NCBI GenBank assembly: GCA_028683855.1
Contig: JAQUHA010000013.1
Coordinates: forward strand, 36,841 to 100,840
Source of the DNA: Desulfuromonadaceae bacterium
GTDB taxonomy: Bacteria > Desulfobacterota > Desulfuromonadia > Geobacterales > Pseudopelobacteraceae
DNA: 64,000 nt
Reading direction: 5' to 3'
Shown: in pieces, positions 41,007-51,903 of the stretch
How the letters are laid out: each line of letters opens with the position of its first letter
How positions within the stretch are numbered: the first letter of the stretch is position 1
Program-made: the position numbers and the translations under genes
The notes under the pieces: model-generated
Told to the model about the DNA's origin: nothing
What the model saw: only the letters and a program-made list of their open reading frames with translations
Database searches by the model: none

Positions 41007-44000
41007 TTATTCCATGACGATCCGCACCTTGGCCGGATCGCTGCCTCTAGTAAGATGATCGACGTAGTCCTCAAATCGCTTCTTCATCTCGATTGGTGTT
41101 GCGGGACCGCCCGTGAGCTGCAAGGCGTGCTGCAGGTCCTTTACCTTGAAAACAATTTTCACCAATCCGGAGAGAACTTCCCGAATGGCATGCACAAAGT
41201 TGTTGTCAAGGGGCACCGGCAATTCCCGTGATTGGATAAAAGCATCAAGCTGTTCCCGGTCTTCGCTTTTGAGCAGATCCATATTGGCCTGGGTAATAGG
41301 GTCTTCCAGGTTGCCGAGGATGGTTGCAGTCCAACCTCCCAGCATGGCGTCGAGTTGTTTGTCCATCTGGTCGATCATTTGCGCGCCTGATGCTGTGCCA
41401 GCTTCAACTGATGGTCGGAAACCACAATGTGGGCAAACCGGGGTGGGATCGAGATTCTGCTCGGTCAAGGCAAAGCAGCTTTTCAGTCCAGCCAGACGAT
41501 TCTGGAAGTCAGTGAGTTGTTGCCGAGGCATCAGGTCAATACCGGCCAGCTTGAGAAGCGTCTGCAGACGCGGGTCATTGAGTAACGATGCTTTGCGCTT
41601 GTCATCATTCACCCCCAATCTGGCTTTGGTGTGCAGGCCAATATAGGCAACGGTGTAATCCTTTTTGAGCTGCTGGAGCTTCGTCCCGATTACCTGGGAC
41701 TGTTCCGACAACGCCGAAAGATTTGCCTGTTTGAGTGCATCCAGAATGTCCTGTCGGGTGGCCTTCATGCGGTCAACCCAGTCGTGCTCGGTAGGCAGCA
41801 CTGCTTCGGCTGTGGAGAGCCAGGAGGCCATCGGACTGCGGTCCATGACGAATTCGCGCAGGAGATCCAAATCATCAAGGGACTTGACCGCTTTCTCGTG
41901 TGTCGAGACCTCTTGAGCGCTGTAGCGAAAATTCTTCAGCTTGCCCGGAGATGAGTAGGCTTGGAGCGATTCGAAGAAGGTTTTGGCTTCATCCAAACCA
42001 CTGGCCTGGCTGGCAAGCTCGGTGCCCGCGAGCAGTTCCAGTCCCCAGAAGGAGATGCCATTGCGAATGGTCTGTTGAGTCATTACGATCCGTTTAATGA
42101 TCTTAGTGACCCGATCAATCATCTCAATCACAGGTGCATCATTACCTTGGCTGACTAATTGAGGGTAGCCTGATGGGAGCCCAAGCAGTTCAAATAGTGC
42201 CTTTAGAGCTGGCAAATTCCATTCTTTTGGTTGCTCCAGATGTTTAAATCGGGTCAGCTCGTCCATGCCGGTTGCGGCTAATAGTTGCAGCGCGGTGGCG
42301 TCAAACTTTTTGCCAGGGATTGAGAGTACAATGTCGCCCGAATAGACCAGTGCAGCAAGGATAACTACCGCCCATTCCGGCTCCAGTCGGGAAGCACCGG
42401 GATTCATGTATTCAAGCCCGTGATCGTCCTGAATTATCTCGCTGCGGTTCACCACCTGGCCATGCCCTTTGGCCTTGAGTACATCGAGAATGTATTTGGC
42501 GTAGCTGGATTTGTAGACGTCGATCTTTTCGCTATCTAGCAATTCAAAGGCATCCAGTACGGCAGTAGCCTGCTTGGTACGATTCTGTCCGGCAATTGCT
42601 CGCAGGGCGTCTTGTGCGGCCTGGGCACGGTTGTTTCCGGTAATGAGTACCGAGAAAAATGGATATTCAGGCGCCTTGTCGGCGAAGTTGGGAGCAAGGC
42701 AGACGCCAGCAATGGTGTTGACCAGGTCACGAAAGTTTATGGTTTCGTGAGAAGCAATCCCGGACAGAGACCTGATATTACCGCCCTTTTCCTTTGCCCA
42801 TTCAGTCATTGACTTTGATCGCCCTTGATAAGTCACCTCAAAGGCTGAAGCCATATTCTTCTGAAGCCACTGTACAAGCATACGAAGAAATCCATTGGCT
42901 TTGGCTTCATAGGTGGCCTTGGCATGGCCGGATGATGTCGACGCAAGATCAAGTGCCGCCGCGTAACTCTTGAGAGCGGTACGGAATTCCTCGTCTACCC
43001 CCTTGAGCCGAAAGAATATCTCATCATTAGCCTTCTCATCCTTGAAGCGTGGCGGATCGTTAGGTTGGATGAAATAGAGGTAAAAGTCGCGCTGAGGAAC
43101 GGCGGTGGAGCGTTCATTGGGAGCTCCGAAAAACAGATAGCCAGTTCGGGAAGCTTTGCGCTCCTGCCATTCCAACTCATGCTGCCAGATTTTGTAGCCG
43201 GTAACATAGGTGGCGTCCTGGCATTCCATCACCCGCTTAAGCGCCTCGTAATAAAAGCGATCAAGCTGAGACTCGCTCAGGGTTTCAGCTTTCCGCTCAA
43301 TAAAGGCATCAAAATCTTCATTTTTTTTCAGATCGAGATAGAACTGGCGGTTATCGGCATTGAAAGAGATGAACTGGCCACTGACCGTCTTGTGGATCTC
43401 ACGCAGGACCGTTTCCACATGAGTTTGCAGATCTTTGTCCGGTTCGTCGCTGCCAAGTTCTGCGATCAAGGGGTCGAAAAGACAGAGGCGGTCTCGTAGC
43501 TCTTCGGCCGATGCGCCCATTGGGGAGTAAATATCGCCAGTGGTCAGACGATGTACCGAGAGAGCGTGGATCAGGCGCAGAGCCATTGGCTTATATTGCT
43601 TTCGAGTGATCCCGTTCTCAATACGGGATTCCAGGACTTGGCTGCAGTCGATAACTGCACGAATCTCGGGTATTGCGCGGAAAGAGGCATTCTGCCTGAG
43701 TGTGCCCCAGTAGCTATCAAAGGCGATAAGACCTGGCTCTGCAGGCGGCACTTCTTTACCAAGAATGGCTTTCATGGCCATGGAGATGGTCTTGAGCACC
43801 TCTCGCTTTTCCACCACGGTGACCCGCTCGAAGGTGTCGATGTAGTCAGGATGTACCGGAAAAAGACGGACGAATTCATCCATCCGCTCATTGAGCCCGC
43901 CATAAAACTTGGCAAAAGGTATCAAATAATCACGGATCTTGGCCTGCTGTTCGGCTGTCTTTTTAAGCAGACGTTCAGCTACTACGAACTTGACATCGTT

Positions 44001-44750
44001 GCGGGCGATCAAAATCTGCTCGAAACGGTCCTTCACCCGACGGATGCTGTCGGCGACAAAGGCAAAGCGGGGACTGTCAAAGATTGCTTCCTGCACGCCA
44101 GCCATGAAACGGAAGCGCAGGTCTTTACATACTTCACCGACTTCACGAAGGAAGTTGAGGTCCAAAATCAGTTCTTGATCTTTGCGGGTACGCAGGTAGT
44201 CCAGTAACTCATCAACCACCAGGAGAAGACCATGGTCTGGATAGACCTGACTGAATTTCTCCATCATGTCTTCAAAGGCCCGTTTATGGTTCGTAATAGT
44301 TTCTACGTCAGGGAATACATAATCGACTCCCATCCTTTCTAAGTGTTCCTCCAACTCAGAAATCAGGATGTCACGGAGCGACATTGTCGTTGCTCCGATT
44401 TCAGTACGGATCACAACTTTGAAGCGACCTGCAATTTTTCTAGCAGCTTGTGCCGTATCAGGATGATTCAAGTCTTGCACTAGAGATTCATCTTGCGCAA
44501 TGCCTGAGATGAGAGACATCAAGTGGGATTTACCTGTTCCATAGTTTCCAACTACAAGGACACCACGGTTGTCTAATGGTGCGTCGAATTGTAGTTGAGG
44601 AAAGACAATGTTGATTAATCGCTCAGACATTTCTTCCGATACTACGTAACTTCTAACCAACTGCTTAGCTACTGACAGTTCATCAGCATTTCGCAGTTGA
44701 ACAACCGACTCAATCGGGTCAAATTGAATTAGATCTCCATATTTCATCAT
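41007..44750 (-). CDS. brxC: BREX P-loop ATPase BrxC/PglY (DUF6079 type)
   Basis: 1247 aa. [20 protein letters not shown] (Walker A, about 63-82), [20 protein letters not shown] (Walker B, about 175-194). The remainder is long and helical, with a Zn-like CPHCGFRP near residue 1120. BrxC is the large ATPase of BREX and interacts with PglZ. Start ATG 44750 overlaps the BrxF stop in TAATG. A second start Met codon follows directly. Confidence 0.92.
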   Translation of the reverse strand: MMKYGDLIQFDPIESVVQLRNADELSVAKQLVRSYVVSEEMSERLINIVFPQLQFDAPLDNRGVLVVGNYGTGKSHLMSLISGIAQDESLVQDLNHPDTAQAARKIAGRFKVVIRTEIGATTMSLRDILISELEEHLERMGVDYVFPDVETITNHKRAFEDMMEKFSQVYPDHGLLLVVDELLDYLRTRKDQELILDLNFLREVGEVCKDLRFRFMAGVQEAIFDSPRFAFVADSIRRVKDRFEQILIARNDVKFVVAERLLKKTAEQQAKIRDYLIPFAKFYGGLNERMDEFVRLFPVHPDYIDTFERVTVVEKREVLKTISMAMKAILGKEVPPAEPGLIAFDSYWGTLRQNASFRAIPEIRAVIDCSQVLESRIENGITRKQYKPMALRLIHALSVHRLTTGDIYSPMGASAEELRDRLCLFDPLIAELGSDEPDKDLQTHVETVLREIHKTVSGQFISFNADNRQFYLDLKKNEDFDAFIERKAETLSESQLDRFYYEALKRVMECQDATYVTGYKIWQHELEWQERKASRTGYLFFGAPNERSTAVPQRDFYLYFIQPNDPPRFKDEKANDEIFFRLKGVDEEFRTALKSYAAALDLASTSSGHAKATYEAKANGFLRMLVQWLQKNMASAFEVTYQGRSKSMTEWAKEKGGNIRSLSGIASHETINFRDLVNTIAGVCLAPNFADKAPEYPFFSVLITGNNRAQAAQDALRAIAGQNRTKQATAVLDAFELLDSEKIDVYKSSYAKYILDVLKAKGHGQVVNRSEIIQDDHGLEYMNPGASRLEPEWAVVILAALVYSGDIVLSIPGKKFDATALQLLAATGMDELTRFKHLEQPKEWNLPALKALFELLGLPSGYPQLVSQGNDAPVIEMIDRVTKIIKRIVMTQQTIRNGISFWGLELLAGTELASQASGLDEAKTFFESLQAYSSPGKLKNFRYSAQEVSTHEKAVKSLDDLDLLREFVMDRSPMASWLSTAEAVLPTEHDWVDRMKATRQDILDALKQANLSALSEQSQVIGTKLQQLKKDYTVAYIGLHTKARLGVNDDKRKASLLNDPRLQTLLKLAGIDLMPRQQLTDFQNRLAGLKSCFALTEQNLDPTPVCPHCGFRPSVEAGTASGAQMIDQMDKQLDAMLGGWTATILGNLEDPITQANMDLLKSEDREQLDAFIQSRELPVPLDNNFVHAIREVLSGLVKIVFKVKDLQHALQLTGGPATPIEMKKRFEDYVDHLTRGSDPAKVRIVME

Positions 44751-45259
44751 TATATTGCCTCTCTAATGTTCTTTCCCGAACCGATAACTTCCGTCCCATC
44801 CATACAGACGATCATATTATCGATCTGCTCATAACACCGATATTCAGGGTGACCTGTTTCAGCATATATGAGCTTCCCCTTGGACAGAGTTCCGTTCCAT
44901 GACGCCACTACAGATCGATTCCTTGAAACACCCTGCAAAAGTCGCAAGGGGTCTTGTTTTAGATCCTTGTCGAAAAGAATTTCTATATTGTCGAGCACCA
45001 CAGGCAACTGTGATTTATCTACGACCTGATTTAGAATTCCTGGCAGTCGCAGCGCTCTTTGTTTGGCCGTCAGCTCAAGTAGTTCAGTCGAGAGCGCAAG
45101 ATTGACGTTAATGATCTCTGTGCCAAGCTTAAATGCCACCTCACGAAGTATTCCGGTCTTACCTGAACCGGTCCCACCCACCAGCAACACCAGTCTGTGA
45201 TATAGCTCTTCAGCAGCCTGAAGGGATCGTTTTACCTTGTCTTGAGTTCGCTCAGGCAT
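44750..45259 (-). CDS. brxF: BREX type 3 P-loop protein BrxF
   Basis: 169 aa. [20 protein letters not shown] (Walker A, about 23-42), [15 protein letters not shown] (Walker B, about 85-100). A small ATPase of this kind opens the BREX type 3 operon and is diagnostic of the type. Ends in the TAATG overlap with brxC. The HTH gene lies 13 nt upstream. Confidence 0.88.
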   Translation of the reverse strand: MPERTQDKVKRSLQAAEELYHRLVLLVGGTGSGKTGILREVAFKLGTEIINVNLALSTELLELTAKQRALRLPGILNQVVDKSQLPVVLDNIEILFDKDLKQDPLRLLQGVSRNRSVVASWNGTLSKGKLIYAETGHPEYRCYEQIDNMIVCMDGTEVIGSGKNIREAI

Positions 45260-45272
45260 GGTCGTTCCTTAT

Positions 45273-45473
45273 TTATTCGGTGTCCGTTTTATCGGATTTT
45301 TCAGCCGCACCACCGGAGCGTACCCATTCATCCACCTCGTCCTGTTTGAACATCCAACGGCGACCGACACGATGCCCGGGCATGCCACGTTGCTCAATCC
45401 ACTTATAAACAGTCTCGTTGCTTACATTCAGATATTTACAAATGTAATCGACAGTCTGCCATCTTTCGTCCAT
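45273..45473 (-). CDS. HTH DNA-binding protein at head of BREX operon
   Basis: 66 aa. WQTVDYICKYLNVSNETVYK and WIEQRGMPGHRVGRRWMFKQ form an excisionase-type HTH_17 fold. As first gene before brxF it may regulate BREX expression via the palindrome at 45489, or serve as the island's excisionase; the position close to the right att end allows either. Confidence 0.7.
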   Translation of the reverse strand: MDERWQTVDYICKYLNVSNETVYKWIEQRGMPGHRVGRRWMFKQDEVDEWVRSGGAAEKSDKTDTE

Positions 45474-45488
45474 AGGTTTTGTCCTTCG

Positions 45489-45502
45489 TTCAACATGTTG
45501 AA
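45489..45502. promoter_or_regulatory. Perfect palindrome upstream of BREX operon
   Basis: TTCAACATGTTGAA, 14 bp, perfect, 16 bp before the first operon start. Likely operator for the HTH protein or another regulator. Confidence 0.5.
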
Positions 45503-45804
45503 AAAAGCCAGAATTCTATTGGGCTTCAAAATCCGAATAAAGTACCGCAAGTTTGCTTGACAAAATACTCCCATAACTTGCCACAAGCAAGCGTTTTAAT
45601 AACGAATAGTGCCGATTTTACCCAATATTGGCCATAACTGCAGGGCTATCCCGCATATTGACAAGAACAGCCGAATGCCTTACAAAAATACCGCCCGTCA
45701 TACGTCACTGAAAAGGGCGGCTTTCCAATAGATCCATTTTATTCAGGCCACGGAGCCCAGATCCACTCCGAAGTAATCATATAGAAATTCAAGGCACGGG
45801 ATCA

Positions 45805-45827
45805 GAGGTTACACGAGAGGTTACACG
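45805..45827. repeat. Integrase arm-type sites (right)
   Basis: GAGGTTACACG at 45805-45815 and 45817-45827, matching the left-end pair at 13489-13510 in the same orientation. An AGGCAAATTGCCT palindrome (45844-45856) lies between them and the att core. Interval 45503-45871 has no gene. Confidence 0.75.
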
Positions 45828-45871
45828 AAAGAAGAAAGGGGTCAGGCAAATTGCCTAACCACTTGATTTTG

Positions 45872-45946
<75 letters not shown>

Positions 45947-46181
45947 TTGTTTTTGCAAATTGTCTGCTAAAAACAGGCAAAACCGACTAGCTGGGCGAGA
46001 CTATAATAATAGACGTAGGATGTCAAGTCGCTTGACAGTTTCAGAGTAAGTTTAACCTACTCTGTTAAACAAAATGGTAACAGCCATAAAGCGAGTGAAT
46101 TCCCATAATATATGACAGCGTATTATACAGCCTCACCAGTAAGCGTCTTTTCCAGCCTTGATCAATGATTGATAAGTAGCC

Positions 46182-46598
46182 TTAAGGAGTTGATTTATCA
46201 GTAATTATCTTTACATTGTAGGAGTTATTATCAGCTTCATACCAGACAATATCGCCTGTTTTGTCATTTTTGAAGACCATTGTGCAGCCATTTGGTACAT
46301 ATGGGTGGTTTTTTATGATACAGAGTTGTCCATCTTCGGAAAATGACCAGCTTCCTTTATAAGAATACCTTGGGGAATTCCCCGTAAAAATCCCATCAGC
46401 CTTAAAATTATCCTTCCAACCTGTAGATGATTCTACAGAATTTCCGATAACAAGCTTCTTCAGTTCATCACCTCTTAATTCTCGATAACCATCTGCTATC
46501 ATATACTCTTGTACGGTTTTACAACCAGTTAACAAAGTTCCTGATAATAATGAAAAAATAATCGCTGCTATCAATCCACTCCTATATATCTCTCTCAT
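46182..46598 (-). CDS. Hypothetical lipoprotein
   Basis: 138 aa. Signal with lipobox SLLSGTLLTGC (Cys at about residue 26). The mature domain (DGYRELRGDELKKLVIGNSV, YSYKGSWSFSEDGQLCIIKN, GDIVWYEADNNSY) resembles DUF995-like small beta domains. No operon partner. 46599-46851 downstream of its start is gene-free with nothing recognised. Confidence 0.75.
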   Translation of the reverse strand: MREIYRSGLIAAIIFSLLSGTLLTGCKTVQEYMIADGYRELRGDELKKLVIGNSVESSTGWKDNFKADGIFTGNSPRYSYKGSWSFSEDGQLCIIKNHPYVPNGCTMVFKNDKTGDIVWYEADNNSYNVKIITDKSTP

Positions 46599-46851
46599 AT
46601 ACCCCCCCTGTAAATGCTTCCTTAAATTAGTCGGATAGCTCCATAACCTATCGACCTCAACCGGAAGTCTATATCAAACAGCTCAGTGTCTCAACCATAA
46701 TAAGCCTGCACTATTCTGGTGATTACTCTTGGGGAAACAGACCTCATACACTAGACCTATAGACACCTGCAGGAGAGGTAGTTAGGAGTGAGTAGATCTG
46801 TCAAATAAATATTCTTCCGTTCTCTTATTCTTATGTGTGATTTTAAAAACA

Positions 46852-46888
46852 ACAAAGCTGGGTCACCTTGAATGGTGCCCAGCTTTGT
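46852..46888 (-). terminator. Rho-independent terminator of tRNA-Asn
   Basis: ACAAAGCTGGGCACC pairs with GGTGACCCAGCTTTGT (one bulged base) on the minus strand, followed by TGTTTTTAAAATC. It lies 8 bp after the tRNA 3' end. Confidence 0.85.
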
Positions 46889-46895
46889 CTCTAAA

Positions 46896-46971
46896 TGGCT
46901 CCCCATCGCGGACTCGAACCACGGACAAGGTGATTAACAGTCACCTGCTCTACCAACTGAGCTAATGGGGA
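46896..46971 (-). tRNA. tRNA-Asn (GTT)
   Basis: 76 nt with encoded CCA. Acceptor TCCCCAT/ATGGGGA, anticodon arm GGTGA-CTGTTAA-TCACC with anticodon GTT, T-arm with GTTCGAGTC. Followed by the terminator at 46852. Confidence 0.95.
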
Positions 46972-47150
46972 ATATAACCACAAAACAGCAATACGCTGGA
47001 GTGTGGGCTTTAAATCTGAAGAAACAGGTCAATACAAACTGCAGAACGTCTCACAAAATCGTCCGTCTATCTATCATGTGATGCGGAATGATGTCAACAA
47101 AAATTTGCAAGAAAACTGATATAAAATCCCAAAAAATATTTTTATCTTAC

Positions 47151-47657
47151 CTACTGACGCGCCTGCAACTCGAGATCTATATTTTCCAGCATACTGTCCA
47201 TCTCAACACGATAAGCTTTCAGAGCATCTGAAAGCGCAGGTTCTGAAAGTGCCAGAATATGAACGGCAAAGAGAGCGGCATTTTTTGCACCGGCTTTGCC
47301 TATCGCCATAGTGGCTACCGGTATGCCTGCAGGCATCTGAACTGTTGAGTACAGAGCATCTACCCCGTTCAAAGCACCGCCCGGCATTGGAACTCCTATT
47401 ACCGGCAGAATCGTCTTGGAGGCAACGACTCCTGCTAAATGAGCTGCCATACCTGCACCTGCAATGATTATTTTGACACCTCTATCTGCGGCATCCGATG
47501 CGATAGCGGAGGTTCGAGTCGGTGAACGGTGTGCTGAGGATATACGCATTTCATAAGGTACCGTAAATTTCTTTAGTATCTCAGCAGCCTCCTGCATTAC
47601 AGACAGGTCACTGTCACTACCCATTATTATTAAAACCAAAGGGGCGTCAGCATTCAT
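47151..47657 (-). CDS. purE: N5-carboxyaminoimidazole ribonucleotide mutase
   Basis: 168 aa. PurE class I: VLIIMGSDSDLSVMQEAAE, then the SSAHRSPTRTS substrate loop and AAHLAGVVASKTILPVIGVP. It interconverts N5-CAIR and CAIR in purine synthesis in the cytoplasm. Lies 29 nt after purD and 1.4 kb after purH, forming a purH-purD-purE run. Confidence 0.95.
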   Translation of the reverse strand: MNADAPLVLIIMGSDSDLSVMQEAAEILKKFTVPYEMRISSAHRSPTRTSAIASDAADRGVKIIIAGAGMAAHLAGVVASKTILPVIGVPMPGGALNGVDALYSTVQMPAGIPVATMAIGKAGAKNAALFAVHILALSEPALSDALKAYRVEMDSMLENIDLELQARQ

Positions 47658-47686
47658 ATCTCACCTCACTGCTTTTATCTAACTTA

Positions 47687-48958
47687 CTAACGTTCAAGCG
47701 CTTTTTTACCGATATCGCTACGATATTGCAAGCCGCGCCATGTTATAGACGAGACACCTTTATATGCATTTTTAATGGCTGCCGCAACTGTACTACCAAG
47801 TGCTGTAACACCAAGTACCCTGCCTCCATTGGTTACACAGGTTCCATTCTTAGCCGCAGTACCTGCATGGAAAACATACAGATCATCAATATCTGCAACC
47901 ATATCCAAACCGGAAATTTCATCCCCTTTTGCGTAATCCCCCGGATACCCTTCAGAAGCCATAACAACACAGACTGCAGCTTTGTCATGCCATTCAATTT
48001 CAGAATCGGCAAGATCAGCGTCTGCAACTGCAAGCAGTACCGGTACAATATCAGATTTCATACGCATCAAGAGAGGCTGACATTCAGGATCACCAAAACG
48101 GGCGTTAAATTCAAGAGTCTTTACTTCGCCATCCTTTACCATCAGACCTGCGTAAAGCACTCCACGGTATGGACGTCCCTCGGCAGCCATCCCTTCAACG
48201 GTTGGCTTTATAACCAGCTCCATAGCCTTTTCATGAATTTCCTTAGTCACAACAGGTGCTGGTGAGTAAGCACCCATACCACCGGTATTCGGTCCTTTGT
48301 CACCATCAAAAATTGCTTTATGGTCTTGTGCGCTTGCAAGCGGAATAATTTTCCTGCCATCTGTTATAACGAGGAAAGAAGCTTCTTCACCAGTAAGAAA
48401 CTCCTCAATAACGACTCTGGAACCGGCAGCACCAAAAGCATTTCCGCTCAACATATCATTAACTGCTTCAACCGCCTCTTGACAGGTCTGAGCAATAATG
48501 ACACCTTTTCCTGCTGCCAGACCATCTGCCTTAACAACTATAGGGGCTCCTGTACTCTTTATAAAAGCTTCCGCTTCCGTTTTATCGGTAAAAACACCGT
48601 ATGCTGCCGTTGGTACATCATATTTACGCATCAAATCTTTTGAAAAAGCCTTGCTCCCCTCTATAAAAGCGGCTTTTTGAGATGGGCCGAACACTTTGAG
48701 ACCGTGTGACTCAAAAAGATCAACAATCCCTAGAGAAAGTGGCTGTTCTGGCCCCACGACTGTTAAATCAATCTTATTTTTGTATGCAAATTCAAGCAGT
48801 TTATCCAGCTGATCAACTCCAATAGGCAGATTTTCAGCCAGTAATGCAGTTCCGGGATTCCCAGGCGCACAATATAGTTTGGTCAAAAGCGGGGATTGTG
48901 CGATTTTCCAGACTAGGGCGTGTTCGCGACCACCACCACCAATTACAAGTATTTTCAT
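47687..48958 (-). CDS. purD: Phosphoribosylamine-glycine ligase
   Basis: 423 aa, normal length. ATP-grasp family: MKILVIGGGGREHALVWKIA, GPEQPLSLGIVD, VKADGLAAGKGVIIA, EEFLTGEEASFLVI and NARFGDPECQPLLMRMKSD. Joins glycine to phosphoribosylamine (GAR synthesis). Lies between purH (57-nt gap) and purE. Confidence 0.97.
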   Translation of the reverse strand: MKILVIGGGGREHALVWKIAQSPLLTKLYCAPGNPGTALLAENLPIGVDQLDKLLEFAYKNKIDLTVVGPEQPLSLGIVDLFESHGLKVFGPSQKAAFIEGSKAFSKDLMRKYDVPTAAYGVFTDKTEAEAFIKSTGAPIVVKADGLAAGKGVIIAQTCQEAVEAVNDMLSGNAFGAAGSRVVIEEFLTGEEASFLVITDGRKIIPLASAQDHKAIFDGDKGPNTGGMGAYSPAPVVTKEIHEKAMELVIKPTVEGMAAEGRPYRGVLYAGLMVKDGEVKTLEFNARFGDPECQPLLMRMKSDIVPVLLAVADADLADSEIEWHDKAAVCVVMASEGYPGDYAKGDEISGLDMVADIDDLYVFHAGTAAKNGTCVTNGGRVLGVTALGSTVAAAIKNAYKGVSSITWRGLQYRSDIGKKALER

Positions 48959-49015
48959 ATTTGATGCACCTCTATCCTATCCTGTTTGTGTACAATAAAT
49001 TGTTTATCAATCAAT

Positions 49016-50572
49016 TTAATGCCTGAAATGCCTCATAGTTGTAAAAACCATCGCAATTCCATGTTCATTAGCGGCTTTTATAACCTCTTCATCTCTAACA
49101 CTTCCACCCGTCTGAATAATTGCTGTCACACCGGCTTCGGCAGCAGCGTCAACCCCGTCTCGAAAGGGGAAAAAAGCATCGGAGGCAAGAACGGTACCAC
49201 GAATTGGAAGCAGGGCTTTCTGTACAGCAATTTTTGACGAGTCAACACGGGACATCTGTCCAGCGCCTATTCCAACTGTCTGGTCGCGGTTGCTGAAAAC
49301 TATGGCGTTTGATTTTACATGCTTACAGACACGCCACGCAAAATCAAGAGCTTCGTATTCGGATGCAGTCGGTTTGCGCTCAGTCACAATACGACAGTCA
49401 GCAGCATTAACCATCCCAAGATCACACCCTTGCAGAAGCAGCCCACCAGTAACACGTTTCATGTCATATCCACCAGCAACATAGTTCTCAAACCTCGGCA
49501 TCTGCATTACCCTTACATTCTTTTTCGCGGTGAATATAGCCAGGGCTTCTTCACTGTAGCCCGGGGCAATAACAGCTTCGAGAAAAGTAGAAGTAAGTTC
49601 GTTAGCTGTCTCGGCATCCACAATACGGTTAAACCCGACTATACCTCCAAAAGATGACACAGGATCACATTCACGAGCCTTTAAATAAGCTGTAAGCGGG
49701 GAATCTGCAAGTGCCACCCCGCATGGGTTTGTATGTTTTATTATTACAGCGGCACTCTTCTCAAACTCCTTTACTGTTTCAATAGCAGCATCCAGATCTA
49801 TTATATTGTTGAAAGAGAGCTCTTTACCCTGAAGTTGAACAGCATTAGAGACACAAGGCTGCGAAATATTTTCTTCTATATAAAAAGCCGCTGCCTGATG
49901 GGGATTTTCGCCATAGCGGAGATCCTGTGCTTTTTTAACCTGAAATGTAAAAGATGGTGGGAATTCGACTATTTCAGAGGTCATTCTTGAGCCAAGATAG
50001 TTGGATATTGCTCCGTCATAAGCCGCAGTATGCTGAAAAACCTTGACCGCAAGCCCAAAATTGGTCTTGACTGAAACAGCACCGGAGTTTTCTTTCATCT
50101 CATCAATCACACGCAGATAATCTTTACTATCAACCAGCACTGTAACATCATGGTAGTTTTTAGCAGCTGAACGAAGCATCGTTGGACCACCGATGTCTAT
50201 ATTTTCAATTGCATCTTCAAGCCTACACCCATCTTTTGCTATAGTAGCCTCAAATGGGTAGAGGTTCACTATCACCATATCTATATTTTCAATCCCATGT
50301 TCCTTCATTGTTGCTATATGTTCGGGATTCGAGCGCATTCCAAGCAGACCGCCATGCACTTTGGGGTGCAGAGTTTTAACCCGACCATCAAGCATTTCAG
50401 GAAAACCGGTAAACTCGGATACATCCTTGACACGCAGACCGGCATCACGCAGCAGCTTTGCGGTTCCGCCTGTAGACAGGATCTCTACTCCATAGCCAGA
50501 AAGATGCTTTGAAAATTCAACAATACCGCTTTTGTCAGAAACGCTTATCAGCGCCCTGGTAATCTTTGCCAT
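49016..50572 (-). CDS. purH: Bifunctional AICAR transformylase/IMP cyclohydrolase
   Basis: 518 aa. N-terminal IMP cyclohydrolase ([33 protein letters not shown]), C-terminal transformylase ([50 protein letters not shown]). It catalyses the last two steps of IMP synthesis. First gene of the pur run; a 125-nt gap separates it from alr. Confidence 0.97.
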   Translation of the reverse strand: MAKITRALISVSDKSGIVEFSKHLSGYGVEILSTGGTAKLLRDAGLRVKDVSEFTGFPEMLDGRVKTLHPKVHGGLLGMRSNPEHIATMKEHGIENIDMVIVNLYPFEATIAKDGCRLEDAIENIDIGGPTMLRSAAKNYHDVTVLVDSKDYLRVIDEMKENSGAVSVKTNFGLAVKVFQHTAAYDGAISNYLGSRMTSEIVEFPPSFTFQVKKAQDLRYGENPHQAAAFYIEENISQPCVSNAVQLQGKELSFNNIIDLDAAIETVKEFEKSAAVIIKHTNPCGVALADSPLTAYLKARECDPVSSFGGIVGFNRIVDAETANELTSTFLEAVIAPGYSEEALAIFTAKKNVRVMQMPRFENYVAGGYDMKRVTGGLLLQGCDLGMVNAADCRIVTERKPTASEYEALDFAWRVCKHVKSNAIVFSNRDQTVGIGAGQMSRVDSSKIAVQKALLPIRGTVLASDAFFPFRDGVDAAAEAGVTAIIQTGGSVRDEEVIKAANEHGIAMVFTTMRHFRH

Positions 50573-50697
50573 GCAAATACTCCTTGATAAAAATGTGTAT
50601 TAAGCTGTTAATTCTGAAAGAAAGGAAGAGTGTCTAACAGCAACTAAGTTTCAACGGAATGAATTTGTACCTTATTTTGAGATAAATTCCAATCCCT

Positions 50698-51837
50698 CTA
50701 TTTAATGTATACTCTTGGCATTCTTTTACTTACCCCGCAAAAAATTGCGTACGGAATCGTATCCCCCCAGGTAGCAAGCTCTTCTGCATGAATACAGTTC
50801 CCCTCTTCATCCGACCCCATGAGAGTTACAGAATCTCCTACAGCCACACCTTCAATACCTGTAACATCGAGCATAATCCAATCCATACAGACAGTACCGG
50901 CAACTTTTGCCCGTACACCACGAACCAGAGCTTCACCCCTGTTTGTAAGCGAGCGGGGATAGCCGTCAGCATAACCGACCGGCACACTCGCAATAAGTGT
51001 GCGCCTGTCTGCTGTAAAACGACGCGCATAACTGATGGTCGTCCCTGCATCCACCCATTTAAGCATTGCTATACAGCTTTTAAGACGCATAACCGGCTTT
51101 AAATCAAGCTTTCCCTGAAAATCCGCTGAAGGAATAGCACCATACATAGTAATACCCGGTCTGATCAGATTACAGCCGGGTATATTCCTTAAAAGAGCCG
51201 CAGCACTATTTGCAATATGAATGTAGCGCGGCTTGAAACCGGATTTGCGAATTTCCGCTATTGCCCAGGCAAAGCGCTCACTCTGAATTCGCGTAAAGTG
51301 CTGTCCTGATTCATCAAGCTCATCGGCACTTGCAAAGTGAGAAATAACACCCTCAACAGAAATGTTCTTCAACTTTTTAAGTTCAACAAGAAATTGAGCA
51401 ATTTCGCTATAAGGGACTCCAAGACGCCCCATACCGGTATCTATTTTAAGATGAACCTGGGCTTTACGAAACAGCTTCCCGGCAGAGGCAGCCTGACTCA
51501 GAGCCTGTGCCTGCTCGATTGTAAAAATGGTTGTAGAAATATTGTAACCTATACATTTTCTTTCCTGTCCAGGATATACGCCTCCAAGAATAAGTATAGG
51601 CTTATCAATTCCACTTTTTCGTAGCTGAATACCTTCAGCAAGGAACGCAACTCCAAAAGCATCTACTCCAAGGTGTTCAAGTTCACGGCTTATATCCATA
51701 AAACCATGTCCATAGGCATCTGCCTTTACAACAGCCAGAATTTCAGTGCTGCGCGGAATTGAAGAACGTATCAGCTGATAATTATGTTTAAGTGCCGAGA
51801 TGTCTATCTCGGCATAAGTAGGACGACCATCGTACAA
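50698..51837 (-). CDS. alr: Alanine racemase
   Basis: 379 aa. PLP Lys in [14 protein letters not shown], partner Tyr in [13 protein letters not shown] and [14 protein letters not shown] near the second catalytic Tyr region ([16 protein letters not shown]). Makes D-alanine for peptidoglycan. Start is TTG 51837, with GGAG about 9 nt upstream; no ATG in frame fits better. Between mscS-like (66-nt gap) and purH. Confidence 0.95.
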   Translation of the reverse strand: MYDGRPTYAEIDISALKHNYQLIRSSIPRSTEILAVVKADAYGHGFMDISRELEHLGVDAFGVAFLAEGIQLRKSGIDKPILILGGVYPGQERKCIGYNISTTIFTIEQAQALSQAASAGKLFRKAQVHLKIDTGMGRLGVPYSEIAQFLVELKKLKNISVEGVISHFASADELDESGQHFTRIQSERFAWAIAEIRKSGFKPRYIHIANSAAALLRNIPGCNLIRPGITMYGAIPSADFQGKLDLKPVMRLKSCIAMLKWVDAGTTISYARRFTADRRTLIASVPVGYADGYPRSLTNRGEALVRGVRAKVAGTVCMDWIMLDVTGIEGVAVGDSVTLMGSDEEGNCIHAEELATWGDTIPYAIFCGVSKRMPRVYIK

Positions 51838-51903
51838 AATTTTATTCTCCCCGTCTGATAAGTATTAAAGCTGAAGAACAAATTGAGGAGTAACCTGGAC
51901 ACT

